A stretch of 64,000 bases of DNA, taken from contig NZ_QFWX01000009.1 in NCBI RefSeq assembly GCF_003344045.1, positions 20,305 to 84,304 on the forward strand, read 5' to 3'. Shown here piece by piece: positions 8,103 through 17,075 of the stretch. The DNA comes from Marinobacter vulgaris (GTDB lineage: Bacteria > Pseudomonadota > Gammaproteobacteria > Pseudomonadales > Oleiphilaceae). A program made the translations under genes and the position numbers. Position 1 is the stretch's first letter, and the number at the start of each line of letters is the position of its first letter. A model generated the notes under the pieces. It ran no database searches and had not been told where the DNA came from. It was given only the letters and a program-made list of their open reading frames with translations.

Positions 8103-10250
8103 GTGTCGGCAGAGGCAACGGTTGATGTGCTGGCCAGTGAACTCAGCACCTATCTGGATACCAATCGCATCAATCAGGTGCGAAGAGCCTACTATTATGC
8201 CGAACAGGCCCACGAAGGGCAGATGCGCAAAAGCGGCGACCGCTACATAACCCATCCCCTGGCCGTCGCCCATATCCTTGCTGGCCTGAAGCTGGATCAT
8301 CAGAGCCTGATGGCGGCAATGCTCCACGATGTTATCGAAGATACCGGTATACCCAAGGATGCACTGGCAGACCAGTTTGGTGAGGATGTGGCAGAGCTGG
8401 TGGATGGTGTCAGCAAACTGACCCAGATTGAATTCCGCACCCGCGCCGAAGCACAGGCCGAGAACTTCCAGAAAATGACCCTGGCCATGGCCCGGGATAT
8501 CCGCGTGATACTGGTTAAGCTTGCAGACCGTCTGCACAACATGCGCACCCTGGGCCCCATGCCCTATGAGAAGCGCCAGCGCATTGCCAATGAAACCCTC
8601 GATATCTACGCGCCGATTGCCAACCGCCTGGGCATGCACTCTATCTGTACGGAACTGGAAGACCTGGGTTTTGCCTCGCTGTATCCGATGCGTTCCAAAT
8701 ACATTTCCAAGGCCGTTGCCAAACTGCGGGGCAGCCACCGGGAAATTATTGACGATATCCGCGGCAAGCTGCAGGAAAAACTCGAAGAGCGCAGTCTGCC
8801 TGGGCGTATTCTGGGCCGTGAAAAGCACCTGAACAGCATCTACAACAAGATGAAGTTCAAGCAGAAGTCCTTCCATGAAATCATGGATGTCTATGCTTTC
8901 CGGATTATCACTGACACCGAGGACGACTGCTATCGCATCCTTGGGGCCGTGCACAGTCTCTATAAGCCGCTGCCGGGCCGCTTCAAGGATTACATTGCCA
9001 TGCCCAAGGCCAATGGCTACCAGTCCCTGCACACCACCCTGTTCGGCATGCATGTGAACATTGAAATCCAGATCCGTACCGAGGAAATGGAGCACATTGC
9101 CAATAATGGTATTGCGGCCCACTGGATGTACAAGAACGAGCCCTCCAGCGTGACAAGCGTCAACCAGAGGCAGGTGGACCGCTGGGTGAAAGGCCTGATG
9201 GAAATGCGGGAGCGTGCCGACGATTCCCTCGAGTTCATTGAGCATGTCAAGGTGGATCTGTTCCCGGACGAGATTTACGTGTTCACGCCCAAGGGCAAGA
9301 TCATGGAGCTGCCCAGTGGGGCCACGCCCGTGGACTTCGCGTATGCCATCCACACGGACATCGGCAACGCCTGTGTGGCCTGCCGTATCAACCGGACGCT
9401 GGGCTCGCTGAGCCAGCCCCTGCAGAGCGGCCAAACCGTGGAAATCATTACCGCACCGGGTGCGCGGCCCAACCCGGCCTGGCTCAGTTTCGTGGTTACC
9501 GGTAAGGCCCGCAGCAGCATCCGCCACGTGCTCAAGAACCAGAAGCGTGCAGAATCCCTGGATCTGGGTAAAACCCTGCTGAAGAAATCTCTCAAAGGGT
9601 TCGGCACCAGTCTGTCCCAGATTGGCGAGCGTCAGATCCAGGCAGTGGTCAGTCACAACCAGGTGAGCAGCTTCGAGGATCTTGTCAGCGATATTGGCCT
9701 GGGCAACCGCATGGCGTACCTTGTGGCCCGCCAGTTGGTCAGTGGCAACGCCGAAGACCAGGTCGCGGATCCCGCCTCGGCACCGATCATGGACAAGGCT
9801 GATAACACGCCGGTTACCATTCGCGGTACGGAAGGCCTGCTCGTCCGCTTTGCCAACTGTTGCAAACCCATCCCGGGTGACCCGGTGGTCGGCGTCATGG
9901 ACTCCGGCAAAGGCATGGTCATCCACTCGGATACCTGCTCCAAGTTACCGGAAGATGGCGAGGGCAGGTCGCGCCTGACCCATCTGAAGTGGGCCAAGGA
10001 CATTGCCAAAGAGTTTTCCGTTGAGCTGCGGGTAGAGCTGGAGCGCCAGCGTGGCGTCATTGCCGAACTGGCCAACGCCGTTGCCATGGCGGATGGCAAC
10101 ATTGAGCGGATTAACGTGGAAGAACAGAACGCCAGGCTGGGCATTGTCAGCCTGGTGGTACACGTGAACGGGCGCCGTCATCTGGCCAGGCTCATGCGGC
10201 GAATCAGGAACATTCGTGCCGTTACCCATATCAACCGGGTGAGACACTGA
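8103..10250 (+). CDS. spoT: Bifunctional (p)ppGpp synthetase/hydrolase SpoT
   Basis: Controls the stringent-response alarmone by degrading and weakly making (p)ppGpp. The GTG at 8103 is preferred because GGAGG lies at 8094-8098; the ATG at 8082 would add seven residues without a ribosome site. Domain order: HD hydrolase (THPLAVAHILA, MLHDVIEDTG), synthetase (GREKHLNSIYNKM, DVYAFRIIT, DYIAMPKANGYQSLHTT), TGS (DEIYVFTPKG), a helical and CC region, and a C-terminal ACT domain (VELRVELERQRGVIAEL). Hydrolase residues are intact, which favours SpoT over RelA. Length about 715 residues. Linked to rpoZ and ridA as in Pseudomonas. Confidence 0.97.
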   Translation: MSAEATVDVLASELSTYLDTNRINQVRRAYYYAEQAHEGQMRKSGDRYITHPLAVAHILAGLKLDHQSLMAAMLHDVIEDTGIPKDALADQFGEDVAELVDGVSKLTQIEFRTRAEAQAENFQKMTLAMARDIRVILVKLADRLHNMRTLGPMPYEKRQRIANETLDIYAPIANRLGMHSICTELEDLGFASLYPMRSKYISKAVAKLRGSHREIIDDIRGKLQEKLEERSLPGRILGREKHLNSIYNKMKFKQKSFHEIMDVYAFRIITDTEDDCYRILGAVHSLYKPLPGRFKDYIAMPKANGYQSLHTTLFGMHVNIEIQIRTEEMEHIANNGIAAHWMYKNEPSSVTSVNQRQVDRWVKGLMEMRERADDSLEFIEHVKVDLFPDEIYVFTPKGKIMELPSGATPVDFAYAIHTDIGNACVACRINRTLGSLSQPLQSGQTVEIITAPGARPNPAWLSFVVTGKARSSIRHVLKNQKRAESLDLGKTLLKKSLKGFGTSLSQIGERQIQAVVSHNQVSSFEDLVSDIGLGNRMAYLVARQLVSGNAEDQVADPASAPIMDKADNTPVTIRGTEGLLVRFANCCKPIPGDPVVGVMDSGKGMVIHSDTCSKLPEDGEGRSRLTHLKWAKDIAKEFSVELRVELERQRGVIAELANAVAMADGNIERINVEEQNARLGIVSLVVHVNGRRHLARLMRRIRNIRAVTHINRVRH

Positions 10251-10352
10251 GGCTGCCGCAACCCCGGCGGTCATGGCGCGACGTTTATCGTGTTGACAGG
10301 CTGGCCGCCGAAGGGTGACGATTGGCGTTTTGAAACAGAGGGTTCCAAGGTC

Positions 10353-10739
10353 ATGACCAACAAGTCCATCATCCAGACCGAAAGTGCGCCGCAGGCGATC
10401 GGCACCTACTCCCAGGCTGTCAAGGCTGGCGACACTGTCTATATTTCCGGGCAGATTCCGCTGGTGCCGGAAACCATGGAAGTAGTGGCAGGAGATTTTG
10501 CCGCCAAGACCCGCCAGGTTTTCGAAAACCTGAAGGCGGTGTGTGAGGCCAGCGGCGGCGAACTCAAGGACATCGTCAAAGTGAACATCTACATGACCGA
10601 CCTGAGTAACTTTGCGACGGTGAACGAGATCATGGCGACCTATTTCCAGGAGCCTTATCCGGCGCGTGCCGCGGTGGGCGTGGCAGCCCTGCCCAAGGGC
10701 GTACCGGTGGAGATGGAAGCGGTGATGGTGCTGAGCTGA
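10353..10739 (+). CDS. ridA: RidA family enamine/imine deaminase
   Basis: Hydrolyses reactive enamine/imine intermediates (such as 2-aminoacrylate) made by PLP enzymes. The ATG at 10353 is chosen because it gives the family-typical 128 residues ([21 protein letters not shown]); the upstream in-frame start at 10290 has no support. Conserved features: [45 protein letters not shown] and the catalytic Arg in [14 protein letters not shown]. Located just downstream of spoT as in Pseudomonas and ended by the terminator at 10759-10788. Confidence 0.95.
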   Translation: MTNKSIIQTESAPQAIGTYSQAVKAGDTVYISGQIPLVPETMEVVAGDFAAKTRQVFENLKAVCEASGGELKDIVKVNIYMTDLSNFATVNEIMATYFQEPYPARAAVGVAALPKGVPVEMEAVMVLS

Positions 10740-10758
10740 TAGCGGCCTCAGCAAACGA

Positions 10759-10788
10759 AGAGGCGGCCTCCCGAAGGCCGCCTTTTTT
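10759..10788 (+). terminator. Terminator after ridA
   Basis: AGGCGGCCT (10761-10769) pairs with AGGCCGCCT (10775-10783), followed by six T residues. It lies between the convergent ridA and epimerase genes, and its end overlaps the last codons of the latter. Confidence 0.85.
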
Positions 10789-11656
10789 ATTTCTGCCGGG
10801 CAATCAGTTCCCGGTAACCGGCGCGGAAGTCGGGGTAGCGGAAACGGAACCCGGACTCCAGCAGCCGTTTGTTGCTGCAGCGCTTGCTGCCGGCGCGTCC
10901 GCCCTTGCGGGCATCAGGCTGCGGCGGTGCACAAGGGGTCTGCTCCCGCACCCAGGCCACCACGTCGTCCAGCCTGACGGGTTCGCAGTCGCTGGCGAGA
11001 TAGCATTGTTCCAGCGGTTCATCGTCCAGTGCCCGATTTACCAGGTGGCATGCGGCTGCCACGGCGTCGGCCTCGTGAATCCGGTTGCTGAACGGGGCGG
11101 GTGACTCGGGGTCCATGCGGCCATTCACCACCGCCTCCAGAAACTGCTGCCGGGTGGGCCCGTAAATGCCGCTGAAACGTAGGACGGTGGCAGGTTTGCC
11201 GCTGTCCAGAGCTGTCTGCTCACCCTCCAGGACCATCTGGCCACTGAACCGGGCGGGTTCGGTCGGACTGGTCTCGTCGACCCAGGAGTCATCATTCTGG
11301 GAGTAGACGCTGCTGCTGCTGATGAAGATCAGGCGCTTGAGTGCCTGATCGCCGAGGGCCGCCAAAAGGTTTTCCAGGCCGCGGACATAGGCATTACGGT
11401 GGCCCTCTTCATCGTAACTGGAGGGCGTCAGGCAGTAGATCACGATATCGAGATTATCCGGCAGTACCGATTGGACCTGCTCCGGATCCATCAGATCGGC
11501 GCCAAGTGGATGAACCCCTGGCGGAATATGATCCGGATTGCGTCGTAAACCGAATACCTCGGCGTGTCGGGAAAGTGTCTCTGCCATTGCGCCGCCAAGT
11601 TTGCCGCATCCCGCAACCAGTATGCGTGGCGCCTGCTTGTGTTCAGTGATTGTCAT
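10787..11656 (-). CDS. NAD(P)-binding SDR/epimerase-like protein
   Basis: About 289-residue extended-SDR protein resembling E. coli YeeZ and the epimerase-like gene near oxyR in Pseudomonas. It has a Rossmann GxxGxxG-type loop (ILVAGCGKLGGAMA), the mid-domain ISSSSVYSQ containing Ser/Tyr, and RFSGIYGPTR. The classical YxxxK pair is not obvious: the region after the SSVY motif reads GQMVLEGEQ, so catalysis cannot be assumed. The start at MTITEHKQ (11656) is chosen over an ATG four codons upstream. Divergent from oxyR across 89 bp that must hold both promoters. The substrate is unknown. Confidence 0.7.
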   Translation of the reverse strand: MTITEHKQAPRILVAGCGKLGGAMAETLSRHAEVFGLRRNPDHIPPGVHPLGADLMDPEQVQSVLPDNLDIVIYCLTPSSYDEEGHRNAYVRGLENLLAALGDQALKRLIFISSSSVYSQNDDSWVDETSPTEPARFSGQMVLEGEQTALDSGKPATVLRFSGIYGPTRQQFLEAVVNGRMDPESPAPFSNRIHEADAVAAACHLVNRALDDEPLEQCYLASDCEPVRLDDVVAWVREQTPCAPPQPDARKGGRAGSKRCSNKRLLESGFRFRYPDFRAGYRELIARQK

Positions 11657-11745
11657 AGGCAATATCAATCCTTATGCTTTAGCTAATAAATTAACAGGGC
11701 GCAGCCCGGCGCCCTGAGCTGGACGACTTTTGACCGGAGCCCCCC

Positions 11746-12705
11746 ATGACTCTCACCGAGTTAAGATACGTTGTTACCCTGGCACGTGAAAGGCATTTTG
11801 GCCGCGCCGCCGAGCGCTGTCACGTCAGCCAGCCTACCCTGAGTGTGGCAGTCAAGAAGCTGGAAGACGAACTGGGTATTCCCCTGTTCGAGCGCAGCAA
11901 AAACAGCATTCGCGTTACCGAAACCGGCAAGCGGATCATTGAGCAGTCGCAGCGGGTTCTGGACCAGGTGGGTGTCATCCGCGATATGGCCCAGGATGGC
12001 AAGAACCAGCTCAATGCGCCCCTGAAAGTGGGCGCCATCTATACTATCGGCCCCTATCTGTTCCCGCACCTGTTGCCGGAACTGCGTCGGGGGGCGCCGG
12101 ACATGCCTCTGTACATCGAGGAGAACTATACCGCCACCCTGCGCCAGAAGCTTCGCCAGTCCGAGCTTGACGCCATTATTATCGCGTTGCCTTTTGAAGA
12201 GCCTGAAGTGGTCACCCTGCCGCTCTACGATGAGCCCTTTGTTGTGCTGCTGCCGGGGGGCCATCCGCTGACCCGGCGCGAGAGCCTGACGGCGGAGGAG
12301 CTGGCCCAGGAACAGCTACTGCTACTGGGCCCCGGCCACTGTTTCAGGGATCAGGTACTGGAGTCCTGCCCGCCGCTGGTGGATGCGGTCACGCGCAATC
12401 CCAACGCCCAGGCGCCGTCACTGGTTACTGAGGGCAGTTCCCTGGAGACCATTCGCCATATGGTCGCCTCGGGTCTGGGTATCACGGTACTGCCCCTGTC
12501 TGCCGCCACGGCGATGCAGTATGACGAGAGTATCCTCGCGGTGAGGCCTTTCGCGGCCCCGGTGCCATTTCGCACCGTGGCTCTGGCCTGGCGGGTGACG
12601 TTTCCGCGACCGAAGGCGATTGATGTGCTGTCGCTGGCGGCGAGCCAGTGCCGGGTGATAGAGAAAGCGAAGATCGAAACCCCGGCTGCGGCCGCAACCG
12701 CCTGA
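11746..12705 (+). CDS. oxyR: Hydrogen peroxide sensor OxyR (LysR family)
   Basis: Activator of peroxide-defence genes, switched on by a disulfide. The N-terminal winged HTH (TLTELRYVVTLARERHFGRAA; CHVSQPTLSVAVKKLE) is followed by a LysR effector domain. Cys199 in GPGHCFRD and Cys208 in LESCPP fall at exactly the numbering of the redox pair of E. coli OxyR. The length of 319 is slightly over the usual 305. Lies just upstream of recG (8 bp gap), the oxyR-recG pairing known in pseudomonads. Confidence 0.95.
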   Translation: MTLTELRYVVTLARERHFGRAAERCHVSQPTLSVAVKKLEDELGIPLFERSKNSIRVTETGKRIIEQSQRVLDQVGVIRDMAQDGKNQLNAPLKVGAIYTIGPYLFPHLLPELRRGAPDMPLYIEENYTATLRQKLRQSELDAIIIALPFEEPEVVTLPLYDEPFVVLLPGGHPLTRRESLTAEELAQEQLLLLGPGHCFRDQVLESCPPLVDAVTRNPNAQAPSLVTEGSSLETIRHMVASGLGITVLPLSAATAMQYDESILAVRPFAAPVPFRTVALAWRVTFPRPKAIDVLSLAASQCRVIEKAKIETPAAAATA

Positions 12706-12713
12706 GCCAGACT

Positions 12714-14789
12714 ATGACGTCACTGGATGATATCCCGGTTACCACCCTCAAGGGTGTAGGTAACGCTCTGGCAGAGACGCTGTCGAAACTGGGCATCGGG
12801 TCGCTCCAGGACCTGCTTTTCCATCTTCCGCACCGGTACGAGGACCGCACCCGTATCGTTCCCATGGGTAATCTGCGCATCGGCGACGTTGGCGTGGTGG
12901 AAGGCGAAGTAATGAAAGCCGACCTGGTCATGGGCCGGCGTCGCAGCCTGCAGGTCACCCTGAAGGATAACAGCGGCTTTCTGGTGATGCGTTTCTTCCA
13001 CTTCAATGCCGCCCAGAAGAACCAGTTGACGGAGGGAACACGGGTCCGGTGCTTCGGTGAGGTTCGGCCCGGACGTGCCGGTTACGAATTCTATCATCCG
13101 GAGTACCAGGTCAACCCTCTGCCGATGCCGGCCCAGGGTGAGGCCACGCTCACACCGGTCTATCCCTTGACGGAGGGCATCCAGCAGCCAAGGGTTCGCA
13201 GTTTGTGTCGGCAGGCTCTGGGCTACCTTAAACGTTACCCCATCCGCGAGTGGCTGCCGCCCGAGTTGCTGGCGAACTATCAGCTGCCCGGTATCAGCGA
13301 TGCAGTGGAGCTGGTGCACTCACCACCCGCCAGTGCGCCGGTGCCGTTGTTAATGGAAGGGCGCCACCCGGCTCAGCAGCGCCTGGTGATGGAAGAGTTG
13401 CTGGCGCACCAACTCAGCCTGTTGCAGGTACGGCAGCAGGTCCAGGCCCGGGAAGCCCTGCCGTTGTTGCCCGCAGGAGATCTGCCGCAACGCTTTCTCG
13501 ACCAGCTTCCATTCCGCCTCACCGGCGCCCAGCGTCAGGTGATGAGTGAAATTCGCCAGGACCTGAGCCAGCCGGTTCCCATGTTGCGGCTGGTGCAGGG
13601 GGATGTGGGGTCTGGCAAAACGGTGGTGGCCGCGCTGGCCGCGCTCCAGGCGATCGGTGCCGGCGCCCAGGTGGCGCTGATGGCACCCACTGAAATACTC
13701 GCCGAACAGCACTTCCAGAACTTCGTTGGCTGGCTGGAGCCACTGGGCATCCGCCTGGCATGGCTGTCGGGAAAGATCAAGGGCAAAGCGAGGAAACAAG
13801 CGCTTGAGGCGGTTGGCAGTGGTGAGGCCTCGATAGTCATTGGCACTCACGCCCTGTTCCAGGAGGACGTTGCCTTCAGCCGCCTGGCGCTGGTCATTGT
13901 GGATGAGCAGCATCGCTTCGGGGTGCACCAGCGGCTGGCTCTGCGAGAGAAAGGGGTTGGCGGTGTCATGGCGCCCCACCAGCTGATCATGACAGCTACC
14001 CCGATTCCGCGAACCCTGGCCATGAGCGCTTACGCGGACCTTGATACGTCGGTGATCGATGAACTCCCGCCGGGGCGCAAGCCCATCGAAACCATCGCCA
14101 TCCCCGACAGCAGGCGCGATGACGTGACCGACCGTGTGCGCAAGGCCTGCAAGGAGGGTCGCCAGGCCTACTGGGTATGTACGCTGATCGAGGAATCCGA
14201 GGCGCTGCAGTGCCAGGCAGCGGAAGTCACTGCAGAGGAACTCGCCGCACGATTGCCGGATTTGAAAGTGGGCCTTGTCCACGGTCGCCTGAAAGCGGCG
14301 GAGAAGGCGGCGGTCATGGAGGAATTCAAGAATGGCGGACTGGACCTTCTGGTCGCCACCACCGTGATCGAGGTGGGTGTCGATGTGCCCAACGCCTCGC
14401 TGATTATCATCGAAAACCCGGAGCGTCTGGGCCTGGCCCAGCTGCATCAGTTGCGGGGCCGGGTCGGCCGGGGCGAGGAAGCCAGTTTTTGCGTATTGAT
14501 GTACCACCCGCCCCTGTCGCTCAATGGCAAGGCACGACTGCAGGCGCTGAGGGACAGCCAGGATGGTTTCGTGATTGCGGAAAAAGATCTGGAAATCCGC
14601 GGCCCGGGCGAGGTTCTGGGCACCCGTCAGACCGGCATGATGCAGTTCCGCCTGGCTGACTTCGAGCGGGACAAGGGCTGGATCGAGCCGGTGCGGGAAA
14701 TGGCGCCGGGGCTGATGAGGCGGCCCGCACTGGTCAATGGTCTGATTCGGCGCTGGCTGGGTGAGCGCATTCGCTACGGCGACGTATAA
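12714..14789 (+). CDS. recG: ATP-dependent DNA helicase RecG
   Basis: Remodels stalled forks and branched DNA. The ATG at 12714 gives MTSLDDIPVTTLKGVGNALAE and 691 residues, the usual length; an upstream in-frame start at 12648 overlaps oxyR and is rejected. An N-terminal wedge/OB domain precedes superfamily-2 helicase motifs: Q-like RLTGAQRQV, motif I GDVGSGKTVVA, motif II VDEQHRFG, motif III MTATPIPRT, motif VI QLRGRVGRG. Probably cotranscribed with oxyR. Confidence 0.97.
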   Translation: MTSLDDIPVTTLKGVGNALAETLSKLGIGSLQDLLFHLPHRYEDRTRIVPMGNLRIGDVGVVEGEVMKADLVMGRRRSLQVTLKDNSGFLVMRFFHFNAAQKNQLTEGTRVRCFGEVRPGRAGYEFYHPEYQVNPLPMPAQGEATLTPVYPLTEGIQQPRVRSLCRQALGYLKRYPIREWLPPELLANYQLPGISDAVELVHSPPASAPVPLLMEGRHPAQQRLVMEELLAHQLSLLQVRQQVQAREALPLLPAGDLPQRFLDQLPFRLTGAQRQVMSEIRQDLSQPVPMLRLVQGDVGSGKTVVAALAALQAIGAGAQVALMAPTEILAEQHFQNFVGWLEPLGIRLAWLSGKIKGKARKQALEAVGSGEASIVIGTHALFQEDVAFSRLALVIVDEQHRFGVHQRLALREKGVGGVMAPHQLIMTATPIPRTLAMSAYADLDTSVIDELPPGRKPIETIAIPDSRRDDVTDRVRKACKEGRQAYWVCTLIEESEALQCQAAEVTAEELAARLPDLKVGLVHGRLKAAEKAAVMEEFKNGGLDLLVATTVIEVGVDVPNASLIIIENPERLGLAQLHQLRGRVGRGEEASFCVLMYHPPLSLNGKARLQALRDSQDGFVIAEKDLEIRGPGEVLGTRQTGMMQFRLADFERDKGWIEPVREMAPGLMRRPALVNGLIRRWLGERIRYGDV

Positions 14790-14920
14790 TCAGCGTTCGG
14801 ATTCGCTTCCGCAGCTGTCACAAACTAGTCTGAAGTCAACGTTGGGCTGTTGTTTGTACCCTATACTGGACGATAACCGGTGTGCCCGCAGAGGTACCGT
14901 TAACATTTTTGGAGAGACTT

Positions 14921-16285
14921 ATGGAACTACCGGTCGCAGTCCGGAAGGCACTGGGTGAATCAGCAGCCGGTGTTTCCCTGCGTGAAGTAAGTCAGGCCAT
15001 GAACGACGAGCTGTTGCGCATGGTCCTGCTCAGTGACGAGCAGGGCAACCTTCAGGTCATTTGTCGCCAGGGGGACCTGCTTGATATCAATGCCCTGAAC
15101 AAAGAACTCGGCCGGGACCTGCGGGTGATGAAGCGACGGGAGCAGGTCCGCGTGCAGGAGCGCTCCGGCCTTAAGGAACTGCCGGCGCTACCCTCGCTGA
15201 CGGGATGGCCCACGGTGGTGGACACGCGGGTGGATGAGCAGGCCTCCGTTGCGCTGGTTTCGGGTGAGCGGAGTCTGTGCATGGTCATGCCCGGGGACGA
15301 GTTCAGGGCAATGACCGCCGCCGCCGAAAGACGGGCATTATCGGTGGCACCGGACACCATTGAGGTCAACCTGAACAGCCCGGAACAGGACCGGGACCAG
15401 CTGCATTCCGCCATTCGGCGATTTACCACCCTGCGCATCCAGCAGCGCCTTGAGGATACCCTGGAGCTGCCTCCGCTGCCCGAAACCGCACAGCGCATCA
15501 TTCATCTGAGGGTTAACCCCAACGCGGTGATGGGCGACCTGGTGGATGTTGTGGAAAGTGATCCCAGCCTGGCGGCTCAAGTGGTCAGTTGGGCGTCGTC
15601 GTCTTTTTACGCCGCGGCAGGGCAGGTGCGATCGGTGCACGACGCGGTGTCACGGATACTGGGGTTTGATCTGGTAATGAACCTGGCCATGGGCCTGTCC
15701 CTGGGTCGCGCCCTGAAACAGCCCCAGGACCACCCGGAAGGCTACGTGGATTACTGGCAGCAGGCTATCTGGCAGGCGCAGTCTGCCGGTATTCTCGCCA
15801 GCATGATGCCCCGAGGTGAGCGGCCGGTGTTTGGCCTGGCGTATCTGTCCGGGCTGCTGCACAACTTCGGTTACCTGGTTCTGGCCCAGGTTTTTCCGCC
15901 GCACTTCAAGCTGGTTTGTCGGGCTCTGGAAGCCAATCCCCATATGGACTCATCCCTGATCGAGCATTATCTGCTGGGGGTGACACGGGAGCAGATTGCG
16001 GCGGAGCTGATGCAGAACTGGGGAATGCCGGATGAGGTCTGCATGGCCATTCGCAACCAGAAGAATCCGGATTATGACGGTTCCCATGCGGTTTATGCGA
16101 AGCTGTTATGGCTGGGGCGGCAATTGTTGACCCGGCGCGGCGTTGCTCTTGGAGCCGGTGAAGAAGTAACCGCAGAATTTTACGACTCCCTTGGACTGGA
16201 CCCCCAGAAGGTCGAGGCACAGTTCGATGAGCTCGTCGACAACAAGGACAGCATCATGGCTATGGCCGGGATGATGTCCCAGTAA
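14921..16285 (+). CDS. HDOD signalling protein with N-terminal YbaK-like domain
   Basis: About 454 residues. The ATG at 14921 is preferred because GGAGAG lies 6 nt upstream. The N-terminal ~150 residues resemble the YbaK/aminoacyl-tRNA deacylase fold (RDLRVMKRRE, LTGWPTVVDTRVDEQ), but I do not see the catalytic Lys segment, so it is probably non-enzymatic. Residues ~185-400 are an HDOD domain (LPPLPETAQRIIHLRVNPNA, ESDPSLAAQVVSWASS, HNFGYLVLAQVFP) with a helical tail. HDOD proteins act in signalling and stress responses without HD catalysis. A homologous gene follows recG in Pseudomonas. The signal and output are unknown. Confidence 0.75.
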   Translation: MELPVAVRKALGESAAGVSLREVSQAMNDELLRMVLLSDEQGNLQVICRQGDLLDINALNKELGRDLRVMKRREQVRVQERSGLKELPALPSLTGWPTVVDTRVDEQASVALVSGERSLCMVMPGDEFRAMTAAAERRALSVAPDTIEVNLNSPEQDRDQLHSAIRRFTTLRIQQRLEDTLELPPLPETAQRIIHLRVNPNAVMGDLVDVVESDPSLAAQVVSWASSSFYAAAGQVRSVHDAVSRILGFDLVMNLAMGLSLGRALKQPQDHPEGYVDYWQQAIWQAQSAGILASMMPRGERPVFGLAYLSGLLHNFGYLVLAQVFPPHFKLVCRALEANPHMDSSLIEHYLLGVTREQIAAELMQNWGMPDEVCMAIRNQKNPDYDGSHAVYAKLLWLGRQLLTRRGVALGAGEEVTAEFYDSLGLDPQKVEAQFDELVDNKDSIMAMAGMMSQ

Positions 16286-16599
16286 CCGCAAAAAAGCCGG
16301 CCCTGAGGCCGGCAAGCTCACCCGCTTGTTGCAGATCAAACCAAACGTGTTCAGGAGAAAACAATCAGAACGTTGCAGGGTCGGTAATGGCGACGTTCTG
16401 ATTTAAATTTAGCCAATCTTCAGGGAAAGGAAAGCCCGGCGTGTTGGCGTTCGGTAAATAGCCGCCTTTCATGCACGCAGCAGCGAGTGAAGAGATTGAT
16501 TTGTAAAGCTAATAATGTCGATTGACATCAATTCTGATTACAAAAATTACAAAAACGGTTTCAGGATGTTCAAAAGCCAGCCGGAAGCAGGCCTTGGGC
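16286..16599. other. Intergenic region with two hairpins, no gene seen
   Basis: 313 bp between convergent genes. GCCGGCCCTGAGGCCGGC (16296-16313) is preceded on the plus strand by six A residues, which makes it a terminator for minus-strand transcription. A second hairpin pairs 16363-16376 with 16390-16403 (14 bp including one G-U, loop of 13 nt); its minus-strand copy is followed by GTTTTC. The rest is AT-richer than its neighbours and has no credible ORF. Confidence 0.6.
16290..16313 (-). terminator. Terminator of the minus-strand DUF2489/oxidoreductase operon
   Basis: GCCGGC stem with a short loop (16296-16313), followed in minus-strand reading by six T residues (16295-16290). It lies almost directly after the plus-strand HDOD stop codon. 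Confidence 0.65.
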
Positions 16600-17055
16600 C
16601 TAGAACGGATGGTGGCGAATGGCAGTAGCGGCTCGCCGGATGGCATCCGCGTGTGCTTCCTCAACCGCCAGTCTCTCGCGATCCATCTTTTCGACGAACC
16701 TGCCGTCGGTTTCCTGACGTGCCCGGTGGGTAGGCATGTGCTGGAGCAGGTCATGAACCTCCTGAAAAACCCGGAACGGCGTCTGTTCCAGCAGCTCAGG
16801 AGCTACGTGATCCAGCAGCCCTTTGATGCGCAGGCAGGCTTCAGAATATTCCATCTGATCCGCCTCCACGGCCATCGCCAGAACCCGGATACTTTCGACC
16901 ATGCTTTCCCGGCGCTCTTTCTGGAAGGCCTGGGTTTTGGCCTCGCGCTTCCTGCTCTCCTGCAGGGTGCGTGACTGGCGAATGATAAACCCCACGAGCA
17001 GGGCGATAGCCAGAATGCCGGCAATAATCAGCGTCCATTGTAGCCACAAGGGCAT
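16600..17055 (-). CDS. DUF2489 family membrane-anchored protein
   Basis: 151 residues. A single N-terminal membrane segment (WTLIIAGILAIALLVGFII) is followed by a basic cytoplasmic coiled-coil region (RQSRTLQESRKREAKTQAFQ) and the DUF2489 core (ESIRVLAMAVEADQMEYSEACLRIKGLLD). The function is unknown. The gene lies 20 bp downstream of the molybdopterin oxidoreductase and is probably cotranscribed with it, but DUF2489 genes also occur without such a partner, so the link may be incidental. Confidence 0.75.
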   Translation of the reverse strand: MPLWLQWTLIIAGILAIALLVGFIIRQSRTLQESRKREAKTQAFQKERRESMVESIRVLAMAVEADQMEYSEACLRIKGLLDHVAPELLEQTPFRVFQEVHDLLQHMPTHRARQETDGRFVEKMDRERLAVEEAHADAIRRAATAIRHHPF

Positions 17056-17075
17056 AATATTCTCCGTTCTGAAGT

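Noticed and set aside
8067..9926. 619-codon open frame antisense to spoT
   Set aside because: Mirror of codon bias in a moderately GC-rich genome; no family similarity, and spoT covers the region with strong motifs.
13350..14507. 385-codon open frame antisense to recG
   Set aside because: No recognisable motif; recG motifs are complete on the other strand.
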